From Carpediemonas membranifera (taxonomy: Eukaryota > Fornicata), in assembly GCA_019828565.1 (NCBI GenBank), contig JAHDYR010000064.1, forward strand, positions 1 to 64,000: a stretch of 64,000 nucleotides of DNA, in the 5' to 3' direction. The notes under the pieces were generated by a model. It made no database searches and was not told the DNA's origin. It saw only the letters and a list, made by a program, of their open reading frames with translations. Below, piece after piece: positions 1 through 11,371 of this stretch (position 1 is its first letter; each line of letters begins with the position of its first letter). Made by a program: the position numbers and the translations under genes.

Positions 1-1660
1 CAAAAAGAACAGTATCCCCAAAAAATTGTGGGCGTTGCTGCGCCAAAGAGCAATAAATGACCACAAAGCATTCGCTTATGCACAATTAGCTGCCAGAAGA
101 ACACTACACCGTTACTTTTGGATCATTCCAGTTCGCCGGAGATGACGCAGGTCCAGAACGCTTTGCCTTGGAGGGCTGGTGAAGCGGTAGTGTAGCGCTT
201 ACTCGCCAAGCGGGCGATGGTCTCGACAGGACGGTTGACGGTCTCAGGTGGCCCTGCTCTTCGACGTACCAGGCGGACATGCCGATGACGGAGCGGCGCT
301 GACCCTGGCGGACGTTATCCTCGCCCTGGGTGAAGCTGTTCTTGCCGCAGTACACGTCGGTACCGATGGTGAGGCAGGGCTGTAGCATGGAGCCGAGAAA
401 CCATAAACTGCACGGATCCACAAACGTGGATTGGCCTGAACGACAGCGCTGATGCCCGACAGTCAGATATACATTCTGTTATTCCTGTCTCGCTCTCTTG
501 CTGTCGGATCGCGACGCTTAACCACTCAAATGCCTACATCTGTGGGGTAGACAAGACATGCCGCTTGTCCTTATCCTTCCGAGTCGAAACCTTCTGTTTT
601 CGAAAACCTTCCGAATCAAAGGTTCGGCAAAGGGTCTTTGGGTCTCGTTGTTGACATGCGACGGCAAGCCCACTCTGGGGTCCCGCATGAGCCCCCGCAC
701 ACGATGCAATGCCCTGACAGGACAGCGGGGGGTCATTTGTATCGGCCATATCTGTCTTAAGCTGCTCCACCTGGCTAGGAGTCGGGTTGCGGGGCCTGAT
801 CGTACCCGGGTCTTGCCTGTGTCTTCCGGGCCTGGGCCTCGGCTCATCCTGGTCTCTGACGTCCGAAGTCGTCATCGTTGCCTGCTCCAAAGTGGTGGGC
901 TCCGGCTGAGACCTGACGCCTGGCAGCCTGCGCATGTGGTCTTACGGCCGCCGCTACGCATCGGCCTCTCAATATCCTTCTCAAGACTGTTGACCTTCGT
1001 CGTCAGCGCATGATGTTCACTTGTCGCGAACGGCGACACTGGCGACAAGTATAGCGCGATGAACGTCTTGCCTGTGTCTTCTGGCCTGGAAGAATAGCCC
1101 AAATGACCTCAGATGCAGCAAGTTCCATACATTCGATGCTTTCTGGGTAAAATAGAAGCAAGCTGCCATAATCGCTGCAACAATCTTCCGCAAAAGGTCT
1201 CTGTCACGTGTATTATCAGCCATCAGTACTGTCACACCATTTTGAACTCATCAAATATTGGGCGTGCAATATCACGTAAAGGGCGTTTTGGAGGGAAATG
1301 ACGCTATTACCGTTGCTTTAGCACTAGTTTGATATTGAAGGTTCACTTTCAAGACTTTTTGCGTGGTCACCTTTGGAGAGGTGACGGTGCAACACCGAAG
1401 TTTTGTCTATACACGTCATATACAAGGTCTAATGCATCTTTGCCAACCACTTTTAAGCGTTTGTATGTGTGTCAGACGATCGAGTTCTGAAGAGCGACTT
1501 TTGGCCAAGTCATGCGACCTTATCCTGCACTGACGATACGAAAACCGATCATAAAATATTTATTGAGACATCTGCATGCAGTATTAATGTGTCCAGAGGT
1601 GAAGCTAGGTCTATAGAGTACGCACACCAACTTTAGGAACTGATCCGCGAGATTCGATCA
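1..1660. other. Unassigned left edge
   Basis: No coding region here can be supported by recognisable motifs. A Pro/Arg/Asp-rich frame on the minus strand (534-935) could be a retroelement Gag tail, but nothing in it is diagnostic. An imperfect ~24 bp direct repeat (about 812-836 and 1,068-1,091, core CTTGCCTGTGTCTTC) is present. The last ~300 bases are AT-richer than the following LINE. Nothing else was seen. Confidence 0.3.
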
Positions 1661-1699
1661 AAATCGATCAAGAAACTGGAACCAATTCTGGAACCATTT

Positions 1700-2627
1700 G
1701 TTCCAGAAAAGGTACCAGAATTGACTGCATGACGTTGGGGGCGTTAGCACCATCACCGTCAGGGTCCAGCTGACCAAGGCTGGGTAGTCCCTTGCATGTT
1801 GACCTATCAACTGGCTGGCCCGATACCCCCAAAGTCGGGATAACCCAGGTCTTACACTCTTGGGGTCCTTCGGGCCCCCGTTCTGCCTGGCACCCGCAAG
1901 GCCTTGCCCTGCACACCCGCCACCGGGGCCTTCTGCTCGGTTTCCCCCTACGGGGCTCCTCTCGGGGATATGTTCTCCATACCATTCGACCCAGTTTGCA
2001 ATTTTTCAGGCACCCGCCGAAGCGGTTTCAGGCTTGGCGTTTGCCGTACCACGCAATTGGGCCGGTTATGAAACCCACCGATCATCGCTGGGTAGCTATA
2101 TGATTCACGGCTGCGTTCGGGCTCTTCCACACTTTCCGTTCCGGCATGGATCCCTCCTCAAGGATTTGTTCCCTATAGGGGCTTCTTCCCTAGCTTCCGG
2201 CTGGTTCCAAGTTTTGGGTGCCGGGCCGTTCGGCGCAGCTCTGATTTGGTCCAGGTGCCGCCCAGGTGGTATTGTTGCCTTATAGTTTACCCTCCTGTTT
2301 GGCTGCTGCGCCCGATACCTCGCACGTACGTGTATACATGGCATACGTGCCCCGCCCCTATGGCTCTGGGTTATTTCTTATACGTGTGAAGAGTGTGCCG
2401 GTTCTGCCGGCTGAATGTTGTCTACGTTCCCCAGTATGGGTGAGCGTTTGTGTGTTAGCGAGATTAGTGTTCGGGGTTGAGTCCCCCTTCCGCGGCTGGG
2501 TGCTACCGGGATACGTGGGGCTTGCGTCCCCCGCTGATCCCAGGAGCGCTCCGCTTCGGTTGAGGCGGGGGTTGGGTCCCAGTTTGACCCCTGGTCCCAG
2601 AGGTCATAGGATTCTGGGATGGTGTAC
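1700..2627 (-). other. LINE-2 3' untranslated region
   Basis: This region follows the stop of the LINE-2 C-terminal ORF. On the complementary strand it shares scattered blocks with the LINE-1 3' UTR, for example around 1,830-1,920 (AACCCAGGTCTTAC, TCTGCCTGGCACC, CCTTGCCCTGCAC). No ORF in it is supported. Confidence 0.6.
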
Positions 2628-3439
2628 TTACCCATCTTTTCGGAGGTTCAGAAGGGCACGTCTGCCGTTCTGCAGTCCCTCTCTGACGGTATGGTCCTCG
2701 CTGCGGAGGAGCCAGAGCATTTCCAGGATTGCCCTTGAGTTGTACCACTCCGCCTCCTGCCCTTGCCTTAGGGCGTGGTACTGTGTGCGTAGATGCGCCT
2801 CCGCCAGGATGTCATTCCATCCTTCTGGGCGTTCTACCGCCTTGCATTGGCAGATGATGTGGCTTTGTGTTCCCCAGGGGCTGGTTGTATGCCCATTCTG
2901 AGAGGATTTTTGGTGGTTTCCGCCGCGGTTCTGGTGACAGTGTACGGGCGAGTAAATGGTGTCACCTTCTGAGTCCAGGGTACATAGGGGGCAACACCGC
3001 TTGATCCTGCTCAGGAGGGCCTGGGGCTGGCCGATCGCGCTCCCAAGTATGGCTCTGCTTCTGCCACTGTTGCTGGGGGAGGGAGTGTGTTGGATGCAGT
3101 CATGATTACTCTCTTGACTTCCCGTCTGGTTATCATCTCACCCTTGATCATTCCTGGTTTCTTGGGTCTCTTCCCTTGCTGCATGCTGAGGATGACTTCC
3201 GGGGCTAGTACTGTTGCCACCCCTTTGTCCGTTCGGCTCCCCGGTGTGCAGTAGTTCTTCTGCTGTGAGGGTCCAGCCTCCCCTCTTTGCTCTTTTCCCT
3301 GGCGGGCATCTCCTCCTGTGTGCCCTGGAGGACGCTCCGTCGCCATTGGTAGAGGCGATGTAAGACCGATCCTCTCTCCGCTGTCGCCCAGTCCAGATTC
3401 CCTAGGGGGTCGGACGGTCCGGGTCGTGCGCAGACTCAT
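2628..3439 (-). pseudogene. LINE-2 ORF2 C-terminal region with CCHC motif
   Basis: This is the downstream part of the LINE-2 RT protein. The frame ending at the stop at 2,628-2,630 contains CPLC, then GTQSHIICQC, giving the C-X2-C ... H-X-C arrangement typical of LINE C-terminal zinc domains. It then has AEWYNSRAILE and LLNLRKDG, which align with the end of the LINE-1 protein (GEWYNSRAILE ... LMNLRTG). Upstream, RPKKPGMIKGEMITRREVKRV matches LINE-1 APKKPKIIRGEMMLRRELKRV. At least one frame change near 3,010 separates the two parts. The domain probably binds RNA or target DNA; that role is inferred from the family. Confidence 0.7.
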
Positions 3440-3445
3440 AGAGCC

Positions 3446-5195
3446 TCACCGCTCTCTGCCCCATATCTGCCTCCCCAGCACATCCATCCCATTAGTACAC
3501 GGGCGGCTCCTCCTCCCCCTGGTCCTGTGCCTGCCATTAGGCCGCGCCAGTTGTTCCAGATGGCTCTTCCCCTGGCGCTTGGCCCCAGATCTCGATCCCG
3601 AACTCGATCTTGGGCCGGAGGAATGTTCTGAGGATGGATTCCGAGGTGGCGGCCGGGGTGGATCCTTTGGTCCACCCTGCTCTCCTGCCAGGGCTAGGTA
3701 TTTCCGGGATTGTGACGTCTTCATTTTTGATGCATGCTGCCAACGGATTCTTCCCGCTGGCTAGCCAGAGTCCCAGATACCTTGCTGAGTCTGACGCCAG
3801 TGTGGGAGTTCCTTGGATGCTGACCGCTGCAGTTACGTCGGTACTTATCACCACACTTTTTGCCTGGGCTGGTCTGGAGTCCATGGGCTTCAATTACCCT
3901 GACCACTGCGTCTGTGCCTTCTTCGGCGAGCTGCGGGGTCTCGGCTGAGATGCTTGTATCATCTACAAACATTGCAATGAGGCAGTTTTTGGGCCTATCG
4001 TCCGTTGGAGGGAGGCAGGGGTCCGGGATCTCTCTATGCCGGAGGTACAGTGCCGCCTGGCTTAGCCAGTTAGCTGTGAAGAGAATGAACAGAGTGGGGG
4101 GGCCACCACACATCCTTGCTTGACCCCCATGTTTGTTCTGGACCATGTGCTTGCCCCTCGTACCGAGATGTACGTTTCTGTAAGTGTATTTCGGATGGCC
4201 CTCGTCAGTCTTGGGTGTACCCCCATGAGCGTCAACTTGTTCACCAGCAGGTCCCTTGGGACCGTATCATATCTTTTGCTATGTCAAGTAGGACGCTGGT
4301 ACGGTTTCCGGACTGGTGGAGTTGGGCTAGGAGGGCTATGTGATCCACTACAGTTTTTCCCTTTCATGAACCCAACTTGCTCTCTGGGGATGAACTTCTC
4401 CACCGTCGGCCTGAGGCGCCATTTCAGTATCCTCCCGTAGGCTCTGTATAGGAGGGGGTGAGGGAGATCGGTCTGTACGAGCTGGGCGTGAGCTTGTCCT
4501 TCCCAACCTTGTGGATAGGCGACACCGCTGCATACTTCCATGTGGTTGGCATGGTCCCGCTGTCGTATACTTTCGCGAGCAGGACTGTGATTGCCTCGTA
4601 CGCTGACTCGGGGAGGTCCCTCAGACAATCTCCAATAATCCCGTCCGGGCCTCCGGCCGAGGACTTCCCTTATGGACTTGACCGCCGCTGTCACTTCTTC
4701 AAGCGATGGCGGATGGTCCTCCATGTCCGTTTCCGGCTCGGTTTCCCAGGTGGGTTCCCAGGTGGGTTCCTTCCCGGAGCTTACCTTCGCGTACTGCTCC
4801 TGGAGGGAGTCTGCAATCTCCCTCTGCCTTGCTAGAATCTTGTTTCCAGCCTTCAGCATCACCGGGAGACCGGCGTGCTGCTTCTCGTTCAGAAGCGGAA
4901 CACTTGGTTTTGCGAGGATCCTTTTTTTGTCGTTTTTGTACCCATCACGGGATCCAACCTCAACCTGCTCATTCCAGTCATGTTGGAAGGTCCTCCATGA
5001 TCTGCTCAGTGCTCCGTTGAGGGACTTTTTGATATCTTTGGCGGCGGTTTTTGCTCCAGGTGGAGGCTTTTGGCCAGCCGTTCCCCATACCTCACTAGGG
5101 ATACGTTCCTGGTTTTCTACAGCGAATGGGTGCCTTCTGGAGGTAGCAAACCCGGTGGACAACCATTTCCTTATGAGAGTCTCCATCTCGTCCAC
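3446..5195 (-). pseudogene. LINE-2 reverse transcriptase domain, broken
   Basis: Three overlapping minus-strand segments (4,284-5,195, ~4,062-4,244 and 3,446-4,146) carry the order of a LINE RT. There is a basic N-terminal region, then EQVGFMKGK, then VKQGCVVAP, then PPTLFILFTANWLSQA, then the catalytic MFVDDTSIS (FVDD in place of YADD), then LGLWLASGK and the thumb segment LRPKIEFGIEIWGQ. This enzyme would copy the element RNA by target-primed reverse transcription. The chain is split by frameshifts near 4,250-4,290 and 3,720-3,890, so the copy is inactive as written. The FVDD pair is intact here, unlike in LINE-1a. Confidence 0.8.
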
Positions 5196-5229
5196 TGGTA
5201 TTTTTGCTGTCTAGTGGTGGCCACTCTTC

Positions 5230-6015
5230 TAGCTTGGGCCCTGTTCTCCTGGGTTTGACCAGCCACGTATCGATCCGTGGGATTTCCAGTCTCTTTGATA
5301 TCTCTGGTTTCCCTGTCGGGTTGCTATCCCAGGTGAGCTCTATGGCTTTTGTGTGCCGACCCCCAGTGCCCGATTGTGGTCTTGTCTATTACCCTAACAA
5401 CCGGGTTTTGGATACCCCCTGTTACCGCTGCATAGTCTATTGTGGACGTTCGGGAGTTAGTCCCGTACGTCGGTGCAGTTGGTGCTATTGGGGTGAGGTT
5501 CCATCGCTGGAGGGTCATCGCAGTTGCTTGCCTGAGTTTCCCTGGCCTCCTGTTCCAGTCCCCGATGATGATGATGTCACACCCCTCATAGTTCGCGACG
5601 GTTTTGCTCTAGCATCCGGTCGAACTCCTCAATCTCGGGTCGTGCACATCCACTATCGGGAGCGTAGATATTGATGACTGCCGTGGCCCTCGATGCTTTG
5701 AGGATGCTTACTTGGATTCGTGGGTTCGTCCCGTCGGACACGCCTACGTCCCCATTCCGCTTTGGAGTGCGGGCTAATCAGTGTGGCCAGTCCCTTTGTG
5801 GGTCGCTTGCGCGTTGCCTCTAATGGCTTGACCTCTCCTGCACAGGCGTACTGGAGATCTACCCAGCAAGGGATGGTGGTATTACCGTACCGCTTGGTTT
5901 CCTGGAGGAGGATCGCATCAGTCCTTATCCTCTTGCGGATGGATAAAGCTATGGATCCGCTGTAATCGTTTGCGCCCGCTAGGTGCCCTTCGCTGTTTAG
6001 CGATATTATTCTCAT
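5230..6015 (-). pseudogene. LINE-2 APE-type endonuclease, frame-broken
   Basis: The first ORF starts MRIISLNSEGHLAG (N of the first APE motif), followed by LLQETKRYG (catalytic Glu) and LISPHSK. A second frame at 5,324-5,518 carries STIDYAAVTGG and VRVIDKTTIGHWGSAH. The final SDH motif of APE nucleases is SAH here. Just after it, the frame leads into KAIELTWD only if one A is removed from an AAAA run. This domain nicks target DNA to prime reverse transcription. Start 6,015 aligns with LINE-1 start 46,990. At least two frame breaks are present. Confidence 0.75.
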
Positions 6016-6598
6016 TCAGGTTGTTCTGACATAAACTGCGGGAGTTACCCTGCGCGCACTAATCTGCTCTTTGTAGACATTCCCTTTTTTGGGCGTACCT
6101 TTTGGTGGGTTGCTGAGGGCCTCTAACCGAGCAGTCGTTTCCTTTTTGGGCAGGCTTGTGCCTGTATTCCCTTAGTTCCCGGCCTAGGGCATACCATTCC
6201 CTTTCACAGTCGGGGGCCTCACGATGCTTGTCGGCATTGCTGCCGGTCTCCGCTTAGCTTCCTTCCTCGCCGCATGGCAGGACCATTACCTAACGAGCTT
6301 AGGTGGGAGCGACAGTGGTTGTTGCCCCTCCCAAGGCTGGAGTTACAGCCTGCCGGACAGGCAGGGCTCTTTTTACCTTTTGGTAACCCTGCCCCCCAGC
6401 CCCTGTGGGGGCACAGGGGTTTGTTGAAAAAAAGAATGTGTTGCATTTTTTTGCTCCCGCCGGAATGGTTCGCCGGTGTCCATTTGGACTTTAAGGCCCT
6501 ACTAGTCACAGCCTGGCCATACTTGCTGGTTCATATATACACTTTTTAGCTCAGACTTATATCACACTACCCTCTCCACCTCTTACTTATGATTGTTT
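6016..6598 (-). other. LINE-2 spacer between coiled-coil ORF and endonuclease ORF
   Basis: About 580 bases without a supported ORF separate the coiled-coil ORF from the endonuclease ORF. The matching LINE-1 spacer is about 730 bases. Its centre holds the conserved hairpin series annotated separately. A further perfect hairpin, CCCCTGTG-GGGG-CACAGGGG, lies near 6,401-6,420. Confidence 0.6.
6289..6362 (-). promoter_or_regulatory. Conserved hairpin series in LINE-2 spacer
   Basis: Read on the minus strand, four small stems follow one another: GCCTG/CAGGC (6,348-6,362), GGCTG/CAGCC (6,335-6,350, overlapping the first), TGGGAG/CTCCCA (6,304-6,333) and CCTAA/TTAGG (6,289-6,303). The same four stems occur in the same order in both LINE-1 copies although flanking sequence has diverged. 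Possible roles are translation of the downstream ORF, RNA stability or a self-cleaving fold. None is shown. Confidence 0.5.
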
Positions 6599-6927
6599 CT
6601 ACTCTCCTTCCTTCTCCTCGCCTCTCTTCCTTCTCAGGTCAGACCTGAAGTTATCCATCTTGGCTGCTAGGGTGAAGCTGAGGGCTTCGTTGGTCGCCGA
6701 GAGTCGGGCCGCGCGGCTGAGTAAGTCCTCGTTCTCTTCGGTTAGAGACGAGCACTTCTCCGTTGTCTTCCTGAGGTCCTTCCGCATCTCGTCCAACGCA
6801 GCTTGGGCTGCTCTCCGGGCTTCCCGTTCTTCCTCCAGCTCCTGGCTTTTTTGGCCTTGAGCTCGTTGATGGTTCTGGCTGCAGCTTCTTCCAGCTGTTG
6901 TCTGACCTCTGCTTCTCGCCGGGCCAT
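6599..6927 (-). pseudogene. LINE-2 coiled-coil ORF
   Basis: Two overlapping minus frames (6,742-6,927 and 6,599-6,796) give a charged helical protein: AEVRQQLEEAAARTINELKA, then MDEMRKDLRKTTEKCSSL and LTEENEDLLSRAARLS with heptad-like spacing. Position and composition match the 156-residue coiled-coil ORF of LINE-1 (45,792-46,262). By analogy with LINE ORF1 proteins it may make an oligomer on the element RNA. One frame change splits it. Confidence 0.6.
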
Positions 6928-7009
6928 GGCTTGGTCCAGCAGGGGCCGCTATGCCTCTGCCCAGGTCGGTGTCCTCCTGTCGTGCTCTTTTTGGGCTGCA
7001 GGTCCTCTT

Positions 7010-7664
7010 GGTCCACCTGTCTGACCTGGCGGGTCTTGGCTGATGGGTTGGGGGGTATGGGGGGCACAGCTCTTAGTTGGAGGGGCCCGGGCTCTGTTCG
7101 CTCTGTCCTGCTACTTTGCGGTTGTTCAGTGACAATTTGCCCGCGTGGAGGGCCATATAGGCCCCCTATGCCGCCATTCGGCAGGTAGACCTCCGTCCTC
7201 CTGTGGAGCATCTTGGCGAGTTCAGTAGCCCTTCGTCTCACCTTTGTTCGAAGCGCCTGCTTCCTCTCGGTCCTCAGTCTGTTCTTGGCGTTAGTGCTGG
7301 CGCCTTCCGGGAAAAACACAGTTCAGCGTGTCCCATGGCTTCCCCCTTTTGGGTGTTCCACGCCTGAGCCCGCCAGGGCGAGTTTGCGCCTATCCAGGAG
7401 GCGCTCCTCAAGGTGCCCACTCGCCTCTTTCCCTCTTTCTGCTGGTTCATCCGTGATACCCCAGTCCCGGGGGAGGAACGAGGGGAGGAAGTTGATGGAG
7501 CCTGTCTCCGGGTCGACACACATGTTGGCCAGGAGTTCTCGATCGTCGGCTGGGACCTCCGTGAAGTAGTTGAAGATCTTCTTCCTGGCTTCTCTGCCCA
7601 TGTGGCCTCCAGCTATGTCGAATTTGTGGACGGGCATCAAAGACGCCGCTTGGGATAGGGTCAT
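7010..7664 (-). CDS. LINE-2 ORF with LSQAAS motif, function unknown
   Basis: The ORF opens MTLSQAASLMPVHKFDI and continues INFLPSFLPRDWGIT. The LINE-1 counterpart reads TLSQAASLVPLHKHDM and VNFFPSVLPLDWGIR, so this is a conserved family-specific domain. Its ATG at 7,664 overlaps the stop of the exonuclease ORF as ATGA, suggesting termination-reinitiation. A frame change near 7,323 leads to a basic, Pro-rich linker (RTERKQALRTKVRRRATEL) that also has a LINE-1 match. No known domain was recognised. Confidence 0.6.
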
Positions 7665-8926
7665 CGTTTTTGGTGTCGCTGACGTCTAGAGTAAGCATCT
7701 TTTTCCGCGTCTATTTCCGTGGGCTCCCCCTCAGGTTCGCCCAAGGGAAACCGTCTTGGACAGCGTGGCGGCGCCCGTTCCACTCCGAGTGGATTTCCAG
7801 GAGGATGGGTCGCGCTAGTTCGCCTACTCTCGCGAGCGATTCTGGGTTTCCGATGATCACGGCTGTTCCTTCCAGGGCTCTGGTGATACCCTTTCCGGAG
7901 CTGAAATCGTTTTTCCTCCCAGTTGGTCATGATAATCTGGCCCCGTTTGGGGTTCTTGGTGCCAAAGAGGTTGACTTGTTGGGACAATGGGGTTAGGCGA
8001 CCGGCCGCCACGGTGCCGAGGCCGTGTCTGGCGTTGACTTTGGTCGCCAGGTCCTTGTATTCATCATGGTACGGCGACTCCCTGCCCATGAGCATGCTTC
8101 CTAGGGCTGTGAGGTGGGCTTCTACCTGCCCCCAGTCCCAGCCTGGGTTGTCTCTCATCCAGAACGCTGTTGCTAGTCTGGCGTAGAATATGGAGACATC
8201 TGCTAGGGCGCAGTGGCAGTGGTGGGGTGCGTGCTTGTGATAGGGGGCACACCAATTTTGCCTCCGGGCGCTGTTGGTACCTTCTGGTCCAGGTCCGGCC
8301 CAGTTCGGACTGGGGTCGGGAGGGGAGGCCGGTGAGGCTCTTCTCCCCACTATTGGGGGTAGAACCAGGTCAGCGTGTCGAGGATGTTGGGGGAAGATCG
8401 TGTTGAGGTCAGTTTCATCCATGAGGCGTAAGCTTAGCCAGGTGCGGAGGTTCCCGTCTGGGACGAACTTCTCACTGGTCAGGATGCTTCTCTCAGCCTC
8501 GACTCCCTTAGCCACGATGTGGACGTGGGTCTTCTGTGGCCCCGAGTCGTCTTCCAGTCTCTTCAGCTCTGTAGCCATCTCGGTGCACCATCGCTTGGCG
8601 TGGGGAAGTCTGCTTCGTATCCCTTGGGGGGCTTTGCCCGTGGTGACGTCGACAAACGTAGCTGGTGGGCAGCCATGGATGTAGTGCGTGGCCCACAGAC
8701 ATTGGTCCAGGGCATCCACTGTGATGTCTTCCCCAAGCATCCCGTGCATGTAGTAGAGGATTTGCTCGTTAGCTGGGTCGAAAATCAGTGCCGCCCCTTC
8801 GCAAATGATGGCCTCGTCTCCTTGGTTGGATCTGGCTCTTCCTTCCTCAAAGTCCACCATAGCGATCAACTGCCTGGTGGTGTTGGCTCGTTGGGTGATA
8901 TTGGAACGAGGCGGGCTAGCTCCCAT
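7661..8926 (-). CDS. LINE-2 DEDDh-type exonuclease-like ORF (421 aa)
   Basis: This is the longest intact ORF of LINE-2. Visible motifs are MVDFEEG (D25, E27, exo motif I), HIVAKGVEAERSILT (about 136-150), then a cysteine/histidine cluster C226..YH230...C237-H238-C239 and HCALADV, in which H238-X4-D243 fits exo motif III of DEDDh nucleases. GDEAIICEGAALIFDP and GCPPATFVDVTTGKAPQG are also conserved with LINE-1. The C/H cluster next to the HX4D motif recalls the Maelstrom-type DEDD relative. The C-terminal ~150 residues are basic and Ser/Pro-rich. A 3'-5' exonuclease or RNA-binding role is inferred from motifs only. The middle Asp of DEDD cannot be assigned by eye. Confidence 0.65.
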   Translation of the reverse strand: MGASPPRSNITQRANTTRQLIAMVDFEEGRARSNQGDEAIICEGAALIFDPANEQILYYMHGMLGEDITVDALDQCLWATHYIHGCPPATFVDVTTGKAPQGIRSRLPHAKRWCTEMATELKRLEDDSGPQKTHVHIVAKGVEAERSILTSEKFVPDGNLRTWLSLRLMDETDLNTIFPQHPRHADLVLPPIVGRRASPASPPDPSPNWAGPGPEGTNSARRQNWCAPYHKHAPHHCHCALADVSIFYARLATAFWMRDNPGWDWGQVEAHLTALGSMLMGRESPYHDEYKDLATKVNARHGLGTVAAGRLTPLSQQVNLFGTKNPKRGQIIMTNWEEKRFQLRKGYHQSPGRNSRDHRKPRIARESRRTSATHPPGNPLGVERAPPRCPRRFPLGEPEGEPTEIDAEKDAYSRRQRHQKR

Positions 8927-9097
8927 GCTGGGCCCGCATGTGCCCTTGTTTGGCGTGGTGGGTGTGTCATCAGGGCCGGAAGTCCTGCTGCCGCTCGGGC
9001 CCAGGGGGTTTCTTCTTCGTTAGTACCCAGGGCTCCATGAGATGCCCCGTCCCGTACGGGCTCTATAACTTGGGTCTGCCCCGTTGTGAGCCAGTAG

Positions 9098-10459
9098 TTA
9101 GTGATGTTGCGCGTCAGAAAGGGAGGCAGACACCAGTTCGCGGGCAATCCTCGCGGGTGGGGGCCAGAGACGCCTGGTCTTATCCCATGCCGACCAGAGT
9201 TCGGGGAAGCCGGGGACTGACCACCGTTGGATGAGGTCTCTGACCTCCTCCCTCAGGTCTGCCTCTGCTGCCGAAGGCTCTTCTTCCAGGGGTGGGGGTG
9301 GGAAGACTGGCCTCATCACACCCTCGGTTCTGCTGTAGATGAGGATCTCCTCGACGGGGCCCTGGGTCCAAATCTGGATGGGCGTGCCGTCTGGTCTGCG
9401 GAAACCTCCCTCCGGGGGTGAGGGGCGTGGTAGCCTTGCCCTTTGGCTAGTTCCCGGCCTAGATCGGCCCAGAGCTTCTTGTTTTCGCGTCCTAGTGAGG
9501 GGAGCCCTCTGGCTGCAGCTCCCGCGGAGATGGCGTGTCCGGCGGCATGGAGGAGCCACATTGCAGCCTCCATCCCGTACTTGGTCTGGATGCCGTTGCC
9601 TGAGATCGAAGAATGTCCTGCAGCTTGCAGCGATGTTGCCACGAGCTCTAGGAGGAGCGTCCTTGCGACCTTTCCCGTTCGGGCAGTGAAGTCCGTTGCG
9701 TCATCTCTGGTGAAGACCATGGCAACGTCCCTTGTGGGAATAGCCGCATCTGCTGAGGCTCTGATGCAGTCCCATTCGTCCGGTGTGGCCAGTTGCTTGC
9801 CCAGTGGCGTTAACGACTCCTTGATCCCATTTGGGGGTGGTGTTTGCGCAATCCAAGGCGTCTGGGACGCTTTGGGAGCTGTTCGAGGTCATTGTGTGGC
9901 GTGGTCTCGAAAAAGTCCCGGTTATGGATTCGGCCGAGATCAAGGCCCTCCTCCACGGGGGAGAAGTGATGGGGTGTGTTGATCACTAGCTGGTGCCGTC
10001 TGGCTCGTCCGGTGGGGATGTGCTACGTACTTGGAGTAGTCCGCCTGGACTCTGGGGTAGAACACAAATTTGGGGGACCCTGGGCGAAGCCGGCTTAGTG
10101 TCTCCGCCTGCTCTAGGTCCAGCCGGTTCCCTTCAATGAATAGCCAGTATGACTGTTGGGCGGCTTTTTGTGTACCGTCTCAGGAGGGGAAGTGATGCAA
10201 ACAGCTTCTTGGCCCGGCTTTTCCGGAGCTCCCCTGGGCCTTCCTTTGCTGTAAAGCTTCCCTGTTCTGGGTCTACAATCTTGTCGTATCCTATCGCGTT
10301 GCCGAGCTGGATAATGGACGTATTTGCTTTTTCCCTTCTGGTTTTCCTGAGATCCCTTCTGGGTGCAGCCTTAAGGGCGAATAAGCCATAAATCATGCTT
10401 TCTTCCCTATCTGGCATGTCCCTGTTGGGATATTCCCCTGTTTCCATTTGGAGTGGCAA
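9098..10459 (-). pseudogene. LINE-2 ORF1 N-terminal region, broken
   Basis: Successive minus frames align with the start of LINE-1 ORF1: IIQLGNAIGYDKIVDP (10,133-10,459), KFVFYPRVQADYSKYV (near 10,040), LGKQLATPDEW, MVFTRDDATDF and LLLELVATSLQAAGHSS (9,316-9,860), then ILIYSRTEGVMRPVF and WSVPGFPELWSAWD (9,098-9,559). The conserved block around ELVA.....AAGH suggests a Gag-like structural or RNA-binding role, but no named domain was recognised. Three or more frame changes interrupt it. Confidence 0.6.
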
Positions 10460-11371
10460 AAGGCGGGAAGTGCACTTTTGCCAGCTTCTTGGAGGGGCTT
10501 GAGGAGGTTTGGTGGAGGTTCCAAGGGGCGCCAGCCAGCGATGTCCTGGTCTTGTATGGCTCCTTTCCCTTCCTCAGGGCGGATGGTTCAGGGGCGAGGT
10601 ATGCGAGGTTTGTTGCGGACCTTGTTTCCACACAAAACATGTCTGGCGAAAACCCAAAAGGGAACCTTATTGCAGGGACAGGGGAGCATCGCCCCACACG
10701 GGGCTGCTGTCCCTTATTCCCCATGCGTCCGTTCCATCTCTCCTTCCACCTTCACGCCTCCTCCTGGCCATTCGGCCGGCGCCTCCGCTGCCCAGCGGTC
10801 CCCAGAGGGGGAGGTGCATTACCAGGGGTTATGCACTCCGATCCCTATCGAGTCCTTGGCCCGAGTACGGCCTGGACTCCGATTTCGGGGGCGCCGCCTC
10901 TTTCCCGGGAAGCAGGGCCCTCTTCGCACTCCGACGGGGGATCCCATATTCCCCTCCGGGCCCCAGGGTAGTCCCTTGCCTTGTGGCGGCAGGGGCTTCA
11001 CCGCTCCTTCTCGGGAGTCCCCGACTCCTGGCCCGGCGACTCCTCGGGGTTGGGAGGCGCATTTCCTGCGGACCATAGCTGACGATTTTGCCCAGGTGGA
11101 CGTCCTGGCCAGCCGGTGGCGGGAGCGTGCCGCTGCTTTTTCCTACCTGGCTCAGAATTACCGTGACGAGGACCTGAGTCCCCACGAGTCTAAGTCGGCT
11201 CGGGGTTTCGACGCTGAGCTGAGGGGCCAAATGCGGGTCTATAAGCGCCTTCGTGCTCGCATAGACGCCCGGCTGCACCAGCTGGTTGCCATTCACGCCC
11301 CTCGTCCTGTATCTTGTGGTCGCAGCCCGGTTGTTTCCTTCCTGGGTCGCGTCACTCCCAAGAGGTTGTGA
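10448..11371 (+). CDS. Antisense ORF in LINE-2 5' region
   Basis: A plus-strand ORF runs divergently from LINE-2 ORF1. Its last ~105 codons (from 11,066) form a helical segment with DVLASRWRERAAAF, YRDED, GQMRVYKRLRAR, and an end reading SPVVSFLGRVTP. By hand it aligns without gaps over 74 residues (about 19 identical) with the minus-strand ORF at 41,013-41,549 inside LINE-1a. The true start is unclear. The upstream part is Pro/Gly/Ser-rich, and a neighbouring frame has an ATG at 10,831, so a frame change may hide the N-terminus. Function unknown. Confidence 0.55.
   Translation: MEWQKAGSALLPASWRGLRRFGGGSKGRQPAMSWSCMAPFPSSGRMVQGRGMRGLLRTLFPHKTCLAKTQKGTLLQGQGSIAPHGAAVPYSPCVRSISPSTFTPPPGHSAGASAAQRSPEGEVHYQGLCTPIPIESLARVRPGLRFRGRRLFPGKQGPLRTPTGDPIFPSGPQGSPLPCGGRGFTAPSRESPTPGPATPRGWEAHFLRTIADDFAQVDVLASRWRERAAAFSYLAQNYRDEDLSPHESKSARGFDAELRGQMRVYKRLRARIDARLHQLVAIHAPRPVSCGRSPVVSFLGRVTPKRL

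Noticed and set aside
5540-5590. Short GATGATGATGA tract as a microsatellite
   Set aside because: Too short, and it is the codon run of the endonuclease IIIIGDWN-type motif on the minus strand.
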